A DNA stretch of 64,000 nt from Tolypothrix sp. PCC 7712 (GCF_025860405.1 NZ_CP063785.1:5147390-5211389); one strand, 5' to 3'; positions 38,675 to 49,392 are shown, counted from the stretch's first letter. A program made the numbers and translations. Notes: generated by a model from the sequence alone, not told the origin.

Positions 38675-39891
38675 AAAGTTGAATCATTTGAAACACATTC
38701 AACCCATTGTTAACTACCTCACCCCAGAATGAAAAGGGGAACTATACGGTAGCAAGCAAAGCTGTCTGGAAGAGTTTTAAGTTAATAACTCACCTCTCAG
38801 CGAAACAGTTTTGAGTGTTGAGTCATGAGTGCTGGGTAAAAAACTAAAATTAATTGCACCCCTGAACAGTCTTCACTATTAACTTGTTCTTCCGCCCATG
38901 ACGCTAGTTTACCTGAATCCAGTTCCCAACAAATTCTTCAGGAAAAAATCTTGTGATGGGATTGATATTTTGAGTTGTGCGGTTAATATTCGCTCAAGGG
39001 TCAAAGAGATGCGATTAATTGCGTCTCTTCTCAAAAGTCAAAAATGTTCCCTTCAGGGAATGCTAGTCGCCGACAGAGGGAAACCCTCCCGCAGTGCTGG
39101 TCTCACTTTGTCTCCCTTCCAACCAATCACGGCTTGACGTTAGATGGTTTAGCTTTGGAAACGCCGCGTTGGGAATTTAAAAATGGTGGGATGGGACAGT
39201 CTAAGGTCATGGCGATCGCTCTCAGTAAATCGGCTTCTGGTGGTATTACTTTGTTATCTATTAAGAGAGTGTGAGCGCAAGTATCTACAATACCTTTACC
39301 TCAACAGGCTGAACTTGGTGCAACCATGTAATTTGTCGTTCTTGTATCTGGGGATTTTCTGTATCTAACGCCAGTGCTAAAGTGATCGCAGATTAAACTA
39401 ATACCAGCGATAACCATTAATCCTAGGGCAAAAGCCCAAATCTTTTTTTATTCGCTCATCTGGATTCAATGAAATTATTGAGCAGATACTTGTCCATTTC
39501 TATAAAAAATTAAAAAATATATAAATTCTCTCAGTAGTTACTCTTAAAGAAACAGAATAAGTAGTGAATTTACTGATAAATCAATAATTTAAAAAGCTGG
39601 TTTTGTTTTATTAATGAAGATTGAATTAACACGATTTATTTCAATAAAGTGTATGCCATAATCTATTTGGGCACTATATTAATGTGATTAAAATTCTCAG
39701 CATTTGATATACATGAAAATATTTTAATAGTAACGAACAAGGTTAATTTCTTAATTAAGAGTATTTATATCTTCAAGCAATAAATAGCTAAAACTGCTTG
39801 ACATCAATCAAATGATTAGATGTCACGAAAAACAGCATTCATAAAAAGAGACTGTAGTACTAATTAAGGATAATTAATTCAATTAAGAAAT
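38675..39891. other. 1.2-kb intergenic region with a repeat and possible gene remnants
   Basis: An inverted repeat at 39006-39027 (GAGATGCGATTAATTGCGTCTC) has a close relative at 51138. At 39130-39274 a short frame reads like the end of a real protein (LTLDGLALETPRWEFKNGG..., stop at 39272-39274), but its upstream part is not protein-like, so it is at best a remnant. From 39470 to 39890 the sequence is very AT-rich and should hold the promoter of the A-T-R gene. Confidence 0.45.
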
Positions 39892-42800
39892 ATGTCTGTA
39901 CAAAACAACAATTTAAAATATTTACCATCTCATTCATCGATAGTGTCCCTACTTGATTTCATTTGTCAACAATATCCAGACCAAATTGCATTAGTGCTGG
40001 AAGAGCAACAGTTGACTTATGGAGAGTTATATCAGCGAGCAGAACACTTATATCAATATTTGACAGCCAAAAATTGGTTAACATCTAACAGTTTAATTGG
40101 ACTCTGTATAGAACCTTCTTTTGAAATGGTTATTGCTATCTATGCAGTTTTAAAAGCAGGTGCAGCTTTTGTTCCCCTTGATCCAGATTTACCTCGTCAG
40201 AGGCTCAGTTATATGATTGTTGATGCCAAACTAACCACTGTTTTGACACAACAAAAGTTTGCTTTTGATATTGAGCCGGCATTACGCCAGAGTGGTATTG
40301 ATGGGAATATATGTTTTTTAGATACACCTTCTGTCTGGCAGGAATCAACTATACCTCTCGTCACACCTCAATTAGTAGAAGCAGAGCAACTAGCTTACAT
40401 TATTTATACTTCTGGATCTACTGGTGTACCTAAAGGAGTAATGTTGACCCATGAAGGTTTACTAAATTTAGCATTAGCAAGCTGTAGTACTTTTGAAATT
40501 AAACCAGGGTTGCGTTTACTTCAGTTTGCCTCAATTAGCTTTGATGCTGCGATTTGGGAAGTAGTCACAGCCTTATGTGGTGGAGCAACTTTGGTTCTGA
40601 GTGCAAGAGAGCAAATGCTTCCTGGAAAACCGTTGGCCAATTTTATTGCTAGACAAAAAATAAATTGGGTGATGCTACCACCTTCTGTACTATCAACGCT
40701 CACTCAGTTTCGGGATCAGTTGCCTGATTTACAAACAGTGGTAGTAGGTGGCGAAGCTTGTCCCACATCACTTGCTAAGGCATGGGTTTCACCTTTGTTA
40801 GGCAAAATCAATACAATACTCAACAAGACTTGCCCAACATCACTCGCTCAATCATGGATTTCACCTCATACCCGCTTTTTCAATGCTTATGGGCCAACAG
40901 AAATCACAGTTTGTTGCACAATTTACGAGTTTCAGCCCCAGGATATTAATTTACCCATTGGTTACGCACTACCGAATGTGGAACTCTACATTCTTGATGA
41001 AGAACTCAAACTTTGTCATAGAGGTGAAAAAGGCGAGTTATATGTAGGTGGCGTAGGAGTAGCTAAAGGCTACCTTCACAAACCAGATATCACAAATGTT
41101 TCTTTTATAGATAACCCCTTTGGTGCGGGCAAGATATATAAAACTGGTGATATCGTTTATGAAGATCCTGATCATCTGGGGCTACTACATTATGCTGGTA
41201 GAACTGATAATCAAGTCAAAATACGAGGCAAGCGGATAGAATTAGAAGCTATTGAAATGGTACTTGCCCAACATCCTGGTGTACAGGCGAACACAGTGAA
41301 AGCAATTAAAACTGTACAAATAGAAACTAGCAATATACCAGGAAACTATGGGATTTCAATGCTTGTTGCCTATATCGTTCCGAAAACTGGAGAGTTTTTG
41401 ACTGACAAGCATCTGCAACGATTTGCTGCGGAACAACTACCAGATTATATGGTACCTGCCCGGTTTATTTTCATTGATGAATTGCCTTTGCTACCTAACC
41501 GCAGTAAAGTAGACCGTAATGCTTTACCTGAACTACCACAAACACCATATTTTATCGCTAATACTATAGACAACGCTGTTAAAATTGCTGCGATTTTTGA
41601 TCAAGCTTTACAGCTACCTACTGGCAGTTGTACTCCTGACACTAATTTCTTTCATATAGGTGGCAATTCACTCTGTATAGCCCATGTATTATATGCGATT
41701 GACCGTGATTTTAGTGTATCTCTTCCTTCTCGCTTAATTTATGAATATCCTACTCCATCCGATTTAGCAAAACTGTTAGAAAAATATAAACTCAAAATTA
41801 ACAATATAGCTGATGAGCAACAGATTGACTTACAAGTAGAAGCTCAACTTTCTCCACAATTAAATATATCTGTTTGGCAACAGACACCACAAAATAAATA
41901 TGATTGTGCATTAATTACAGGTGCAACAGGTTTTCTAGGAGCACACCTTTTACATGAACTTCTGCAAAAAGGTAAATATCAAAAAATTTACTGTATAGTG
42001 CGAGCAGAAAGCGATACAGTTGCAATGACAAAGCTCCTTGCAACCTTTGTTAAGTATCAGTTGCCAACAGCAGAGTTGTCACAAGTATATGCGATCGCTG
42101 GAGATATTGAGCAGCCACAATTGCAACTACCATCAGCCCTCTTTGACAAACTAGGCGAAGAAGTTGATCAAATCTATCATGTAGCTGCTGACACTAATTA
42201 CATCAAACCTTATTCAGCAATTAAAAAGCCAAATGTCAATGGTACTGCTAACATAATTGCTTTAGCAGCGCACTATCGCCACAAAGTTTTGCATTACTTA
42301 TCAACTCTCGCTGTCTATGGATCATTAACTTCATTACTAGGTATTAATGAAGTTGCTGAAGATTTTGATATTGATATCAGCGCACCAATTATGTCCGTGG
42401 AATGTGGCTATATACGGTCAAAATGGGTTGCTGAACGTATGGTAAAAACCGCAAGAGAACAAGGATTAGCCGTCTCTATTTACCGTCCTGGTTTTATTTC
42501 TGGACATAGGCAAACAGGCTTTGCTAACCTCAATGATACATTCTACCGCTTTATTAGAGGTTGCATTCAGATGGGTATGTACCCAGATTGGCCCGAAAAA
42601 TACTGGACTCCCGTACCTGTTGACTATGTTGCTGCTTTGATAGCCTCTGTTTCCCTAGATCCAAAGCGGACAGGTGGTAATTACAATATTGTTGTCCCTC
42701 GGGAAAATGAAATAAGTAATGTGGAGATATTTGAGTTCATTAACGAGTTAGGCTATCCTTTACAAAAAATTTCACCCAAAAACTGGTTGAATGCGCTCTC

Positions 42801-43062
42801 CACTTTAACACCTGTTAATTCCTTGTATCCTTTGACTTCCTTCTTCCAAGAAAAAGTTTACCAAAACCGGAGCACTATTCTGGAAGTACATCACCGAACT
42901 CTTATATTAAAAGTAGATGATACGTTGAATGCCATAAAAGATTATGGCATCCAGTGCCCAACAATAGACAGAGCTTTGATTTATAAATACATGCCTAGCT
43001 TTGTTGCTGACACCTCTACAGAAGCCATAAAGGTTCATACACCATTTATAGAAGTTCCTTAG
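39892..43062 (+). CDS. NRPS-like adenylation-thiolation-reductase protein
   Basis: 1056 residues with no condensation domain. Adenylation domain ~15-560: A3 YIIYTSGSTGVPKG, A4 FDAAIWEV, A5 NAYGPTE, A7 KTGD, A8 GRTDNQVKIRG, A10 NRSKVDR. Thiolation domain at ~575-640, with the phosphopantetheine Ser in FFHIGGNSL. Reductase at ~672-1050: NAD(P)-binding TGATGFLG and catalytic Y-x3-K in YIRSKW. It should activate an amino or carboxylic acid, load it, and release it as aldehyde or alcohol, like aminoadipate or carboxylate reductases. Between A4 and A5 a 24-residue segment is duplicated. No tailoring genes are nearby, so the product is unknown. Confidence 0.9.
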   Translation: MSVQNNNLKYLPSHSSIVSLLDFICQQYPDQIALVLEEQQLTYGELYQRAEHLYQYLTAKNWLTSNSLIGLCIEPSFEMVIAIYAVLKAGAAFVPLDPDLPRQRLSYMIVDAKLTTVLTQQKFAFDIEPALRQSGIDGNICFLDTPSVWQESTIPLVTPQLVEAEQLAYIIYTSGSTGVPKGVMLTHEGLLNLALASCSTFEIKPGLRLLQFASISFDAAIWEVVTALCGGATLVLSAREQMLPGKPLANFIARQKINWVMLPPSVLSTLTQFRDQLPDLQTVVVGGEACPTSLAKAWVSPLLGKINTILNKTCPTSLAQSWISPHTRFFNAYGPTEITVCCTIYEFQPQDINLPIGYALPNVELYILDEELKLCHRGEKGELYVGGVGVAKGYLHKPDITNVSFIDNPFGAGKIYKTGDIVYEDPDHLGLLHYAGRTDNQVKIRGKRIELEAIEMVLAQHPGVQANTVKAIKTVQIETSNIPGNYGISMLVAYIVPKTGEFLTDKHLQRFAAEQLPDYMVPARFIFIDELPLLPNRSKVDRNALPELPQTPYFIANTIDNAVKIAAIFDQALQLPTGSCTPDTNFFHIGGNSLCIAHVLYAIDRDFSVSLPSRLIYEYPTPSDLAKLLEKYKLKINNIADEQQIDLQVEAQLSPQLNISVWQQTPQNKYDCALITGATGFLGAHLLHELLQKGKYQKIYCIVRAESDTVAMTKLLATFVKYQLPTAELSQVYAIAGDIEQPQLQLPSALFDKLGEEVDQIYHVAADTNYIKPYSAIKKPNVNGTANIIALAAHYRHKVLHYLSTLAVYGSLTSLLGINEVAEDFDIDISAPIMSVECGYIRSKWVAERMVKTAREQGLAVSIYRPGFISGHRQTGFANLNDTFYRFIRGCIQMGMYPDWPEKYWTPVPVDYVAALIASVSLDPKRTGGNYNIVVPRENEISNVEIFEFINELGYPLQKISPKNWLNALSTLTPVNSLYPLTSFFQEKVYQNRSTILEVHHRTLILKVDDTLNAIKDYGIQCPTIDRALIYKYMPSFVADTSTEAIKVHTPFIEVP

Positions 43063-43526
43063 CTTAATTGTATTGGTGCGTTATAGCCTTCTCAAGACTA
43101 ATATGAGGTTTTAAGAAGGCTCGATATTTCAGTATATAGTTCATAAATTTTGTTACTAAGTTATAGCTAATTGGGGGTATGACAAAATACGTGCAAAATT
43201 ACCCACGTTGTAAATTTCTGTAATACAGAATCTCAAAACCTTTGATTATTCGAGATTTCAACATCCAACTTTGGTATGTCTTCAGACTAAAACATTCCCA
43301 AAAATGATTGCTTATGGGCAAGTTGCAGAAACGGAAAGTTGCAAAGAGGTGATTTTAGCGTCCAAATGAGAATTCTAAACTTATACTGTTTCTGTGGGAA
43401 ACTGCGCTAAATTGTCTTAATCTCTTATTTTCTGGTGTACTTGGTGCTGTTGGGGGCTTGTTTTTTTTGTAGGCCGGCCTTCATACAAAATTGGTCTGAT
43501 AAAAACTTACTAAGAAGGGTATTGTA
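43063..43526. other. Intergenic region, little recognised
   Basis: 464 bp. A loose hairpin with arms AGCCTTCT/AGAAGGCT (43086-43122) follows the A-T-R gene and may weaken read-through. The downstream part should contain the promoter of the giant kinase, whose start has an AAGAAGG ribosome site at 43513-43519. No gene seen. Confidence 0.5.
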
Positions 43527-46500
43527 ATGCTGACATTTTCTTTTATGCAAAATTACGAAATCAACGAAATTCTCTATGAAGGAGATGATACAGTTATTTA
43601 TCGTGCCAAATCAAAAATTGACAAACAATCTGTTATCTTAAAAATTCTCAAAGCACAGTATCCATCCTTAGATGCAATTATTAATTTAAAACATGAATAC
43701 AAAATTACAGAGAATCTTAATTTAGAAAATGTTGTCAAAGTTTTGAGGCTAGAAAACCACGAAAATCGATTAGCACTGGTATTTGAAGATTTTGGTGGAC
43801 AATCACTTAAACAACTACTTAGCACTAGGAAATTAGAGCTAGATAGTTTTATAAATATTGCATTTCAAATGACACAAGCTCTAGTGTCAGTACATAGTTA
43901 TCATATCATTCATAAAGACATTAAACCAGGCAATATTATTATTAATCCGGAAACAGGTGTTGTCAAACTTACAGATTTCAGTATAGCCTCACAACTCAAT
44001 AAAGAAACAACACAATTAGCTAATCCCAAAGAATTAGAAGGTACTTTGGCTTATATGTCTCCAGAACAAACTGGGAGAATGAATCGTACTCTCGACTACC
44101 GAAGTGACTTTTATTCTCTGGGTATTACCTTCTATGAAATGCTGACTGGAAAACTACCTTTTCAAAGTGATGACCCCTTGGAATTAATCTACTGCCATAT
44201 TGCCAAAGAGCCTGTAGAAATTAAGGAATTAAACCCAGAAGTTCCGAATACCATTGCGGCGATTGTTGGAAAACTAATTGCAAAAAATGCTGAAGATCGT
44301 TATCAAACAGCAAAAGGACTTTTAGCAGACTTAGAAATTTGTTGGAAAGATTTAAAAACAACAGGCCAAATCATTGACTTTACACCTGGTCGTTTAGATG
44401 TTTTGAGCCAGTTGCTGATTCCTCAAAAACTTTATGGTAGAGATTCTCAAATCAATTCTCTTTTGGAGTCTTTTGAACGAGTTAGCCAGGGAAGTCGCGA
44501 ACTTATATTGGTTTCCGGTTATTCAGGAATTGGGAAATCTTCTGTTGTTAACGAAGTCAATAAACCTATTACTCGCGCTCAAGGTTTCTTCATTAGTGGG
44601 AAGTTCGACCAATTTCAACGTAATATGCCCTATGCATCCCTGATTCAAGCTTTTAGTGGATTAATAAGGCAACTCTTGACTGAAAATCTCACTAAACTTG
44701 AAGAATGGCGTAGTAAGATTTTAGCGGCTGTAGGCTTTAATGGGCAAGTTATTATTGATGTAATTCCTGAATTAGAATTGATTGTAGGTAAACAACCAAA
44801 CGTAGCTCAATTAGCAGCATCAGAGTCACAAAACCGCTTCAATCAGGTCTTTAGCGAATTTGTTCGTGTTTTCGCTAAAAAAGAGCATCCTCTAGTCATA
44901 TTTTTAGATGATTTACAATGGGCAGACTCAGCAACTTTGAAGCTAATGGAACTGCTGATTACTGACATTAACAGCGAATATTTACTTTTAATAGGAGCTT
45001 ATAGAGATAATGAAGTTAGCTCTGTACATCCATTAATTCAAACATTAGAAGAAATTCAGAAAAACAATATTATTGTTAATAATATTGTTTTACAACCGCT
45101 TTTGATAAATGATGTAAAAGATTTAGTTTCTGAGGCATTAAATGAATACTCTGATCAAATAGTAAATTTAGCAGATTTACTTTATAATAAAACGGGTGGT
45201 AATCCTTTTTTCTTAACACAGTTACTGTTAGTACTTTACCAAGAAAAATTATTAAAATTTAACTTTTTAACTGGTTCATGGCATTGGAATATCGATGAAA
45301 TTCAAGCAATAGGTATTACTAATAAGAGTGTAGTAGAACTGGTAGCTAGTAGAATTCAAAACTTACCAGCGAATACACAAAATATACTAAAGTTAGCAGC
45401 ATGTATAGGCAATAGATTTTCTCTAGATGTTTTGTCAATAGTAAGTGAACAATCTCCTATCAATAGTGCTAATGAGCTTGATTATGCCTTGCACTCTGGG
45501 TTAATTTTACCTTTAAATGATGCTTATCGTATACCTTTAGTTTTTGAACAAGAAGATTCAGGTAATTGGACTTTTGATAGTAAAAAAGTCGGTTATAAAT
45601 TCTTACATGATAGAGTTCAGCAAGCTGCTTATTCTCTAATTCCAGAGGATAAAAAACAGGCAACTCATTTAAAAATAGGTCGGCTACTACTACAGCAGAC
45701 ACCATCTGAATCGCTAGTAGAAAATATTTTAGATATTGTCAACCAGCTTAATTTTGGTTTAGATTTACTTACTCAACAATCTGAAAAAGATGAACTAGCC
45801 AAACTGAATCTTATGGCTGGTAAAAAAGCTAAACAAGCTACAGCTTATGAAACTGCGGTCAAATATTTAAATACAGGTTTAGAACTTTTAGCAATAGACA
45901 GTTGGCATAAAGACTATACATTAACACTAAATTTGTATGTTGAAACTACAGAAGCAGAGTATCTAATTGGTAATTTTAATCAATCAAAATCATTAGGTGA
46001 TTCAACCATTAAACAAGCCAAAAATATATTAGATAAGGTGAAGATATATGAGATAAAAATGCTAAGTTATATGGCAGAAAATCAAATGCCAAAAGTTTTA
46101 GAAATAGGTGTAGAAGTCCTCAAAGAATTAGGAGTAAAATTACCAAAACAACCAACCACAATAGATGTTATTTTAGCAATAATTCAGACTAAATTAACAT
46201 TATTAGGTAAACCAATAGAAGACTTAGCTTTCTTGCCAGAAATGTCTGACCCACATAAATTAGCAGCTATGCAAATTTTGTTACAAATTGTACCTGCTGC
46301 TAGTCAAGCTGGGTCTCTAATTTTTGTACTTTCTGTATTGGCAATGGTAAGGTTATCTGTTAAATATGGCAAATCGCCTGTTTCAGCTTATGGTTATGTA
46401 GCTTACGGTTCAATTTTATCTGATAAGTTCAGTGATTTTGATGCAGGATATAAATTAGGAAAGTTAGCAGTAGAGTCCTTGGCAAATAAGAATGCTAACT

Positions 46501-48935
46501 CACTGAAAGCAACAGTTTACTTTGTATTTAATGCCACTATTAGATTTTTTAAAGAGCCTGTTAAAGACACAATAGCTTCTCTTGTAGAGGGGATGCATAG
46601 TGGACTGGAAATGGGAAACATAGAAAATGCTGGCTATTGTGCGGTAATTGCAGGTTACCATTCATTGCTGTCTGGAGAAAACTTAGAAATTGTAGATAAG
46701 AAGATTCTGGGCTACATCAAGTTAATGCAAAAGTTAAAACTTGAAACACTAGCAGCCGCTACAAGTATTTTTAGACAAGCCGCTTTAAATTTACAGGCTA
46801 TATCATTGAATAAAGCTGCCTTAATTGGCGAAGCTTTTGATGAGAGAACGATGGCGAAAGAAGTAACAAAAAATTATTCTTTTAAAGGATTTTATTATGG
46901 ATGTAAAACAATTATATGTTATTTATTTAATGAATATGATTTAGCAATAGAAAATGCATTAATAGCAGAAGAAACCCATGCTAATAATGCAGGATTACTA
47001 ATTTATGTTGCCAATAATTTTTATTATTCTTTAGCTCTTTTAGCTCTCTACAATAATGCCTCAGTAGAAAAACAAAGGCAATATTTAAAACAGGTAGAGT
47101 TGAATCAAGCTCAAATGAATAAATGGATGAAACAATCATTGAGTAATTTTAAAAATAAATATGATTTAGTTGAGGCAGAGAAAGCACGAATATTAGGTAA
47201 AATCCAAGTAGCAATAGATTTATATGATATTGCTATTGCAGGAGCTAAAGAGAATGGTTATATCCAAGAAGAAGCTTTGGCAAATGAACTAGCAGCAAAA
47301 TTTTATCTGAATTTGGGTAAAGAGAAGATTGCCAAAATATATATGACTGATGCCTACTATAGCTATATACATTGGGGCGCTATAGCAAAAGTGCAAGATT
47401 TGGATGAACGCTACTCTAATCTGATAATTCGTAATGAAGTTATCAAAGATATAGAAATGGATGCAACTAGAACTATTGCTACAACAAAGATTAATCACTT
47501 AGACAGTAAAAGCCACAGCAATGGTGTTTTGGATTTAGCGACTGTAGTTAGGTCTTTGCAAGCAATTAGCAGTGAAATAATTATAGATAAATTACTAAAT
47601 ACTCTTTTAGAAATAATTCTAGAAAATGCTGCAGCTCAAAAATGTTGCCTCATGTTAATGAGAGGGAATGAATTGTTTATAGAAGCGATAAAAACTGCAA
47701 ACAATTCTTCCGTGGTTCGGCAATCTATCTCAGTTAGTGATAGTCAAGATATTCCTATTTCTATCGTTAACTATGTTACTAGAACCCAGGAACCTCTAGT
47801 GTTCAATGATGCTATTGCTGAGGCGATTTCCCAATCAGATCCTTACATCCAAGAATCTCAACCAAAATCGATTCTGTGCACTCCTATTTTTTATCATGGT
47901 AAATTCATTGGTATCTTGTATTTAGAGAATAAACTGGCGACAGATGCATTTACTAGGGATCGCATTACTATTTTGAATCTGATCACATCCCAAGCTGCTA
48001 TTTCTTTAGAAAATTCGCGACTTTATCAGCAAGCACAAGACTATGGTAAGCAATTAGAAATTTCTCTCTCTGATCTCAAGCATATGCAATTGCAATTGGT
48101 ACAGAGTGAAAAAATGTCTACTTTAGGTGGTTTAGTATCAGGAATAGCACATGAAATCAACAACCCAATAGGTTTTATTGCTGGTAACTTAGAACCAGCC
48201 ACAGAGTACGTCCAAGATTTGCTAGGGTTAATTAGCTTGTATCAAAAGCACTATCCTGAACCTATTGCAGAAATTACCAAAAAAATTAAAGCTATAGATT
48301 TAGATTATGTGCGTGAAGACTTACCGAAACTAATTGCTTCAATGCAAGAAGGTATAAATCGCATTTATGACGTGAGTGTCAGCTTGCGTACTTTTTCTCG
48401 AGCAGACACTCAGAAAGCAATTACATGTAATATCCATGAAGTCATCGACAGTACGATTTTAATTCTCAAGCACCGTTTAAAAGCCTCAGACAGTCGTCCT
48501 GCTATTGACATAGTAAAAAAATATGGCGAACTCCCTCCAGTTCAATGTTTCCCTGGTCAACTTAGTCAGGTGTTTATGAATTTGATAGCCAATGCTATTG
48601 ATGCTTTGGAAGATTCAAATATGGGACGGAGTATGGATGAAATGAAAGCCCATCCCAATTGTATTACCATAATTACCCAGCCAAGTGAAGACCAGGACAA
48701 TATTGTGATTCAAATTAAAGATAATGGTCTTGGAATGACAGCAGAAGTCAAACAGAAAATTTTTGACCATTTATTTACTACTAAACCCGTAGGTAAAGGA
48801 ACGGGGTTAGGATTAGCAATTTGTTATCAGATTGTGGCTGAAAAACATGGTGGAAGAATAGAGTGTATTTCTTCACCGGGAGAAGGCGCTGAATTTATCA
48901 TTCAGATTCCCATCAAGGTTTTAAAGCAAGTATAA
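43527..48935 (+). CDS. Ser/Thr kinase-ATPase-GAF-histidine kinase hybrid (1802 aa)
   Basis: In order: a Ser/Thr kinase domain (~10-275; ATP Lys in VILKILK, catalytic loop HKDIKPGN, DFS instead of DFG), an AAA/STAND ATPase (~300-560; Walker A GYSGIGKSS, Walker B FLDDLQWAD), a long helical-repeat region (~730-1280), a GAF domain (~1360-1510) and a histidine kinase. The kinase core has H-box GIAHEINNPIG, N-box NLIANAIDAL, G1 DNGLGM and G2 GKGTGLGLAI. Layout and length match the cyanobacterial dual-specificity HstK-type kinases. Cytoplasmic. The ATG at 43527 is supported by AAGAAGG seven bases upstream. A terminator follows. I noticed no HIP1 octamer in this 5.4-kb gene. Confidence 0.93.
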   Translation: MLTFSFMQNYEINEILYEGDDTVIYRAKSKIDKQSVILKILKAQYPSLDAIINLKHEYKITENLNLENVVKVLRLENHENRLALVFEDFGGQSLKQLLSTRKLELDSFINIAFQMTQALVSVHSYHIIHKDIKPGNIIINPETGVVKLTDFSIASQLNKETTQLANPKELEGTLAYMSPEQTGRMNRTLDYRSDFYSLGITFYEMLTGKLPFQSDDPLELIYCHIAKEPVEIKELNPEVPNTIAAIVGKLIAKNAEDRYQTAKGLLADLEICWKDLKTTGQIIDFTPGRLDVLSQLLIPQKLYGRDSQINSLLESFERVSQGSRELILVSGYSGIGKSSVVNEVNKPITRAQGFFISGKFDQFQRNMPYASLIQAFSGLIRQLLTENLTKLEEWRSKILAAVGFNGQVIIDVIPELELIVGKQPNVAQLAASESQNRFNQVFSEFVRVFAKKEHPLVIFLDDLQWADSATLKLMELLITDINSEYLLLIGAYRDNEVSSVHPLIQTLEEIQKNNIIVNNIVLQPLLINDVKDLVSEALNEYSDQIVNLADLLYNKTGGNPFFLTQLLLVLYQEKLLKFNFLTGSWHWNIDEIQAIGITNKSVVELVASRIQNLPANTQNILKLAACIGNRFSLDVLSIVSEQSPINSANELDYALHSGLILPLNDAYRIPLVFEQEDSGNWTFDSKKVGYKFLHDRVQQAAYSLIPEDKKQATHLKIGRLLLQQTPSESLVENILDIVNQLNFGLDLLTQQSEKDELAKLNLMAGKKAKQATAYETAVKYLNTGLELLAIDSWHKDYTLTLNLYVETTEAEYLIGNFNQSKSLGDSTIKQAKNILDKVKIYEIKMLSYMAENQMPKVLEIGVEVLKELGVKLPKQPTTIDVILAIIQTKLTLLGKPIEDLAFLPEMSDPHKLAAMQILLQIVPAASQAGSLIFVLSVLAMVRLSVKYGKSPVSAYGYVAYGSILSDKFSDFDAGYKLGKLAVESLANKNANSLKATVYFVFNATIRFFKEPVKDTIASLVEGMHSGLEMGNIENAGYCAVIAGYHSLLSGENLEIVDKKILGYIKLMQKLKLETLAAATSIFRQAALNLQAISLNKAALIGEAFDERTMAKEVTKNYSFKGFYYGCKTIICYLFNEYDLAIENALIAEETHANNAGLLIYVANNFYYSLALLALYNNASVEKQRQYLKQVELNQAQMNKWMKQSLSNFKNKYDLVEAEKARILGKIQVAIDLYDIAIAGAKENGYIQEEALANELAAKFYLNLGKEKIAKIYMTDAYYSYIHWGAIAKVQDLDERYSNLIIRNEVIKDIEMDATRTIATTKINHLDSKSHSNGVLDLATVVRSLQAISSEIIIDKLLNTLLEIILENAAAQKCCLMLMRGNELFIEAIKTANNSSVVRQSISVSDSQDIPISIVNYVTRTQEPLVFNDAIAEAISQSDPYIQESQPKSILCTPIFYHGKFIGILYLENKLATDAFTRDRITILNLITSQAAISLENSRLYQQAQDYGKQLEISLSDLKHMQLQLVQSEKMSTLGGLVSGIAHEINNPIGFIAGNLEPATEYVQDLLGLISLYQKHYPEPIAEITKKIKAIDLDYVREDLPKLIASMQEGINRIYDVSVSLRTFSRADTQKAITCNIHEVIDSTILILKHRLKASDSRPAIDIVKKYGELPPVQCFPGQLSQVFMNLIANAIDALEDSNMGRSMDEMKAHPNCITIITQPSEDQDNIVIQIKDNGLGMTAEVKQKIFDHLFTTKPVGKGTGLGLAICYQIVAEKHGGRIECISSPGEGAEFIIQIPIKVLKQV

Positions 48936-48984
48936 AATCAGATGTATACATACAGCACTTTTGATGTAAGTGAGGTACATCATG

Positions 48985-49032
48985 AGTAATGAGTAATGAG
49001 TAGGAAATTTACTTATTACTCATTACTTTTTT
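48985..49032 (+). terminator. Intrinsic terminator of the giant kinase gene
   Basis: A 17-bp stem built of AGTAATG repeats (48985-49001 pairing with 49011-49027, one G-T pair) with a nine-base loop, followed by five to six T's on the plus strand. Confidence 0.8.
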
Positions 49033-49212
49033 CAATTAGTTGCTGTACCTCATCAACATCGAATCTGCTATAGTTTTAATACCAAAAGGAATTAAGGAAC
49101 CAAGACACAGGAGACAGATTTAAATCAAATCCTAGCTGTTTTCAACTTGCACAAATTGAGCATCTGGATTTTCAGCCCCTACATTCATGTTAAAGGTTTT
49201 TTCCTGCCCTCT

Positions 49213-49392
49213 AACGTAGGCACAGTAGTTTGCGGTCTTTCAGTGCAAGCAACAGCCCTTGGTTTATTTGCCAAATGGCAGGCTTTGATGCAGGCAAAGT
49301 AAAGGGATTATACAAGATTCCCCAAGGGTATGAACCAGTAGCTGCGATCGCACTTCACTATCCAGGCGATCCGCAAACCCCAACAAAGCTTT
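49213..49392 (+). pseudogene. Nitroreductase-family C-terminal remnant, frameshifted
   Basis: The first frame from 49213 reads NVGTVVCGLSVQATALGL, and the sequence shifts frame near 49262 to FICQMAGFDAGKVKGLYKIP followed by QGYEPVAAIALHYPGDP. Together these match the C-terminal third of nitroreductase-like flavoproteins (LQATALGL...HQMAGFD...IPEGYEP.AAIALGYPGDP). The N-terminal FMN-binding part is absent. It is decayed and presumably not expressed. Confidence 0.75.

Noticed and set aside
38898..39274. Two rightward frames in the 1.2-kb gap before the A-T-R gene.
   Set aside because: They pass through a palindromic repeat; only the last ~45 codons (LTLDGLALETPRWEFKNGG...) look protein-like, so at most a remnant that I cannot name.
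43470..43480. GGCCGGCC octamer in the spacer before the giant kinase.
   Set aside because: A single rare-cutter-like palindrome without context; no reason to think it is functional.
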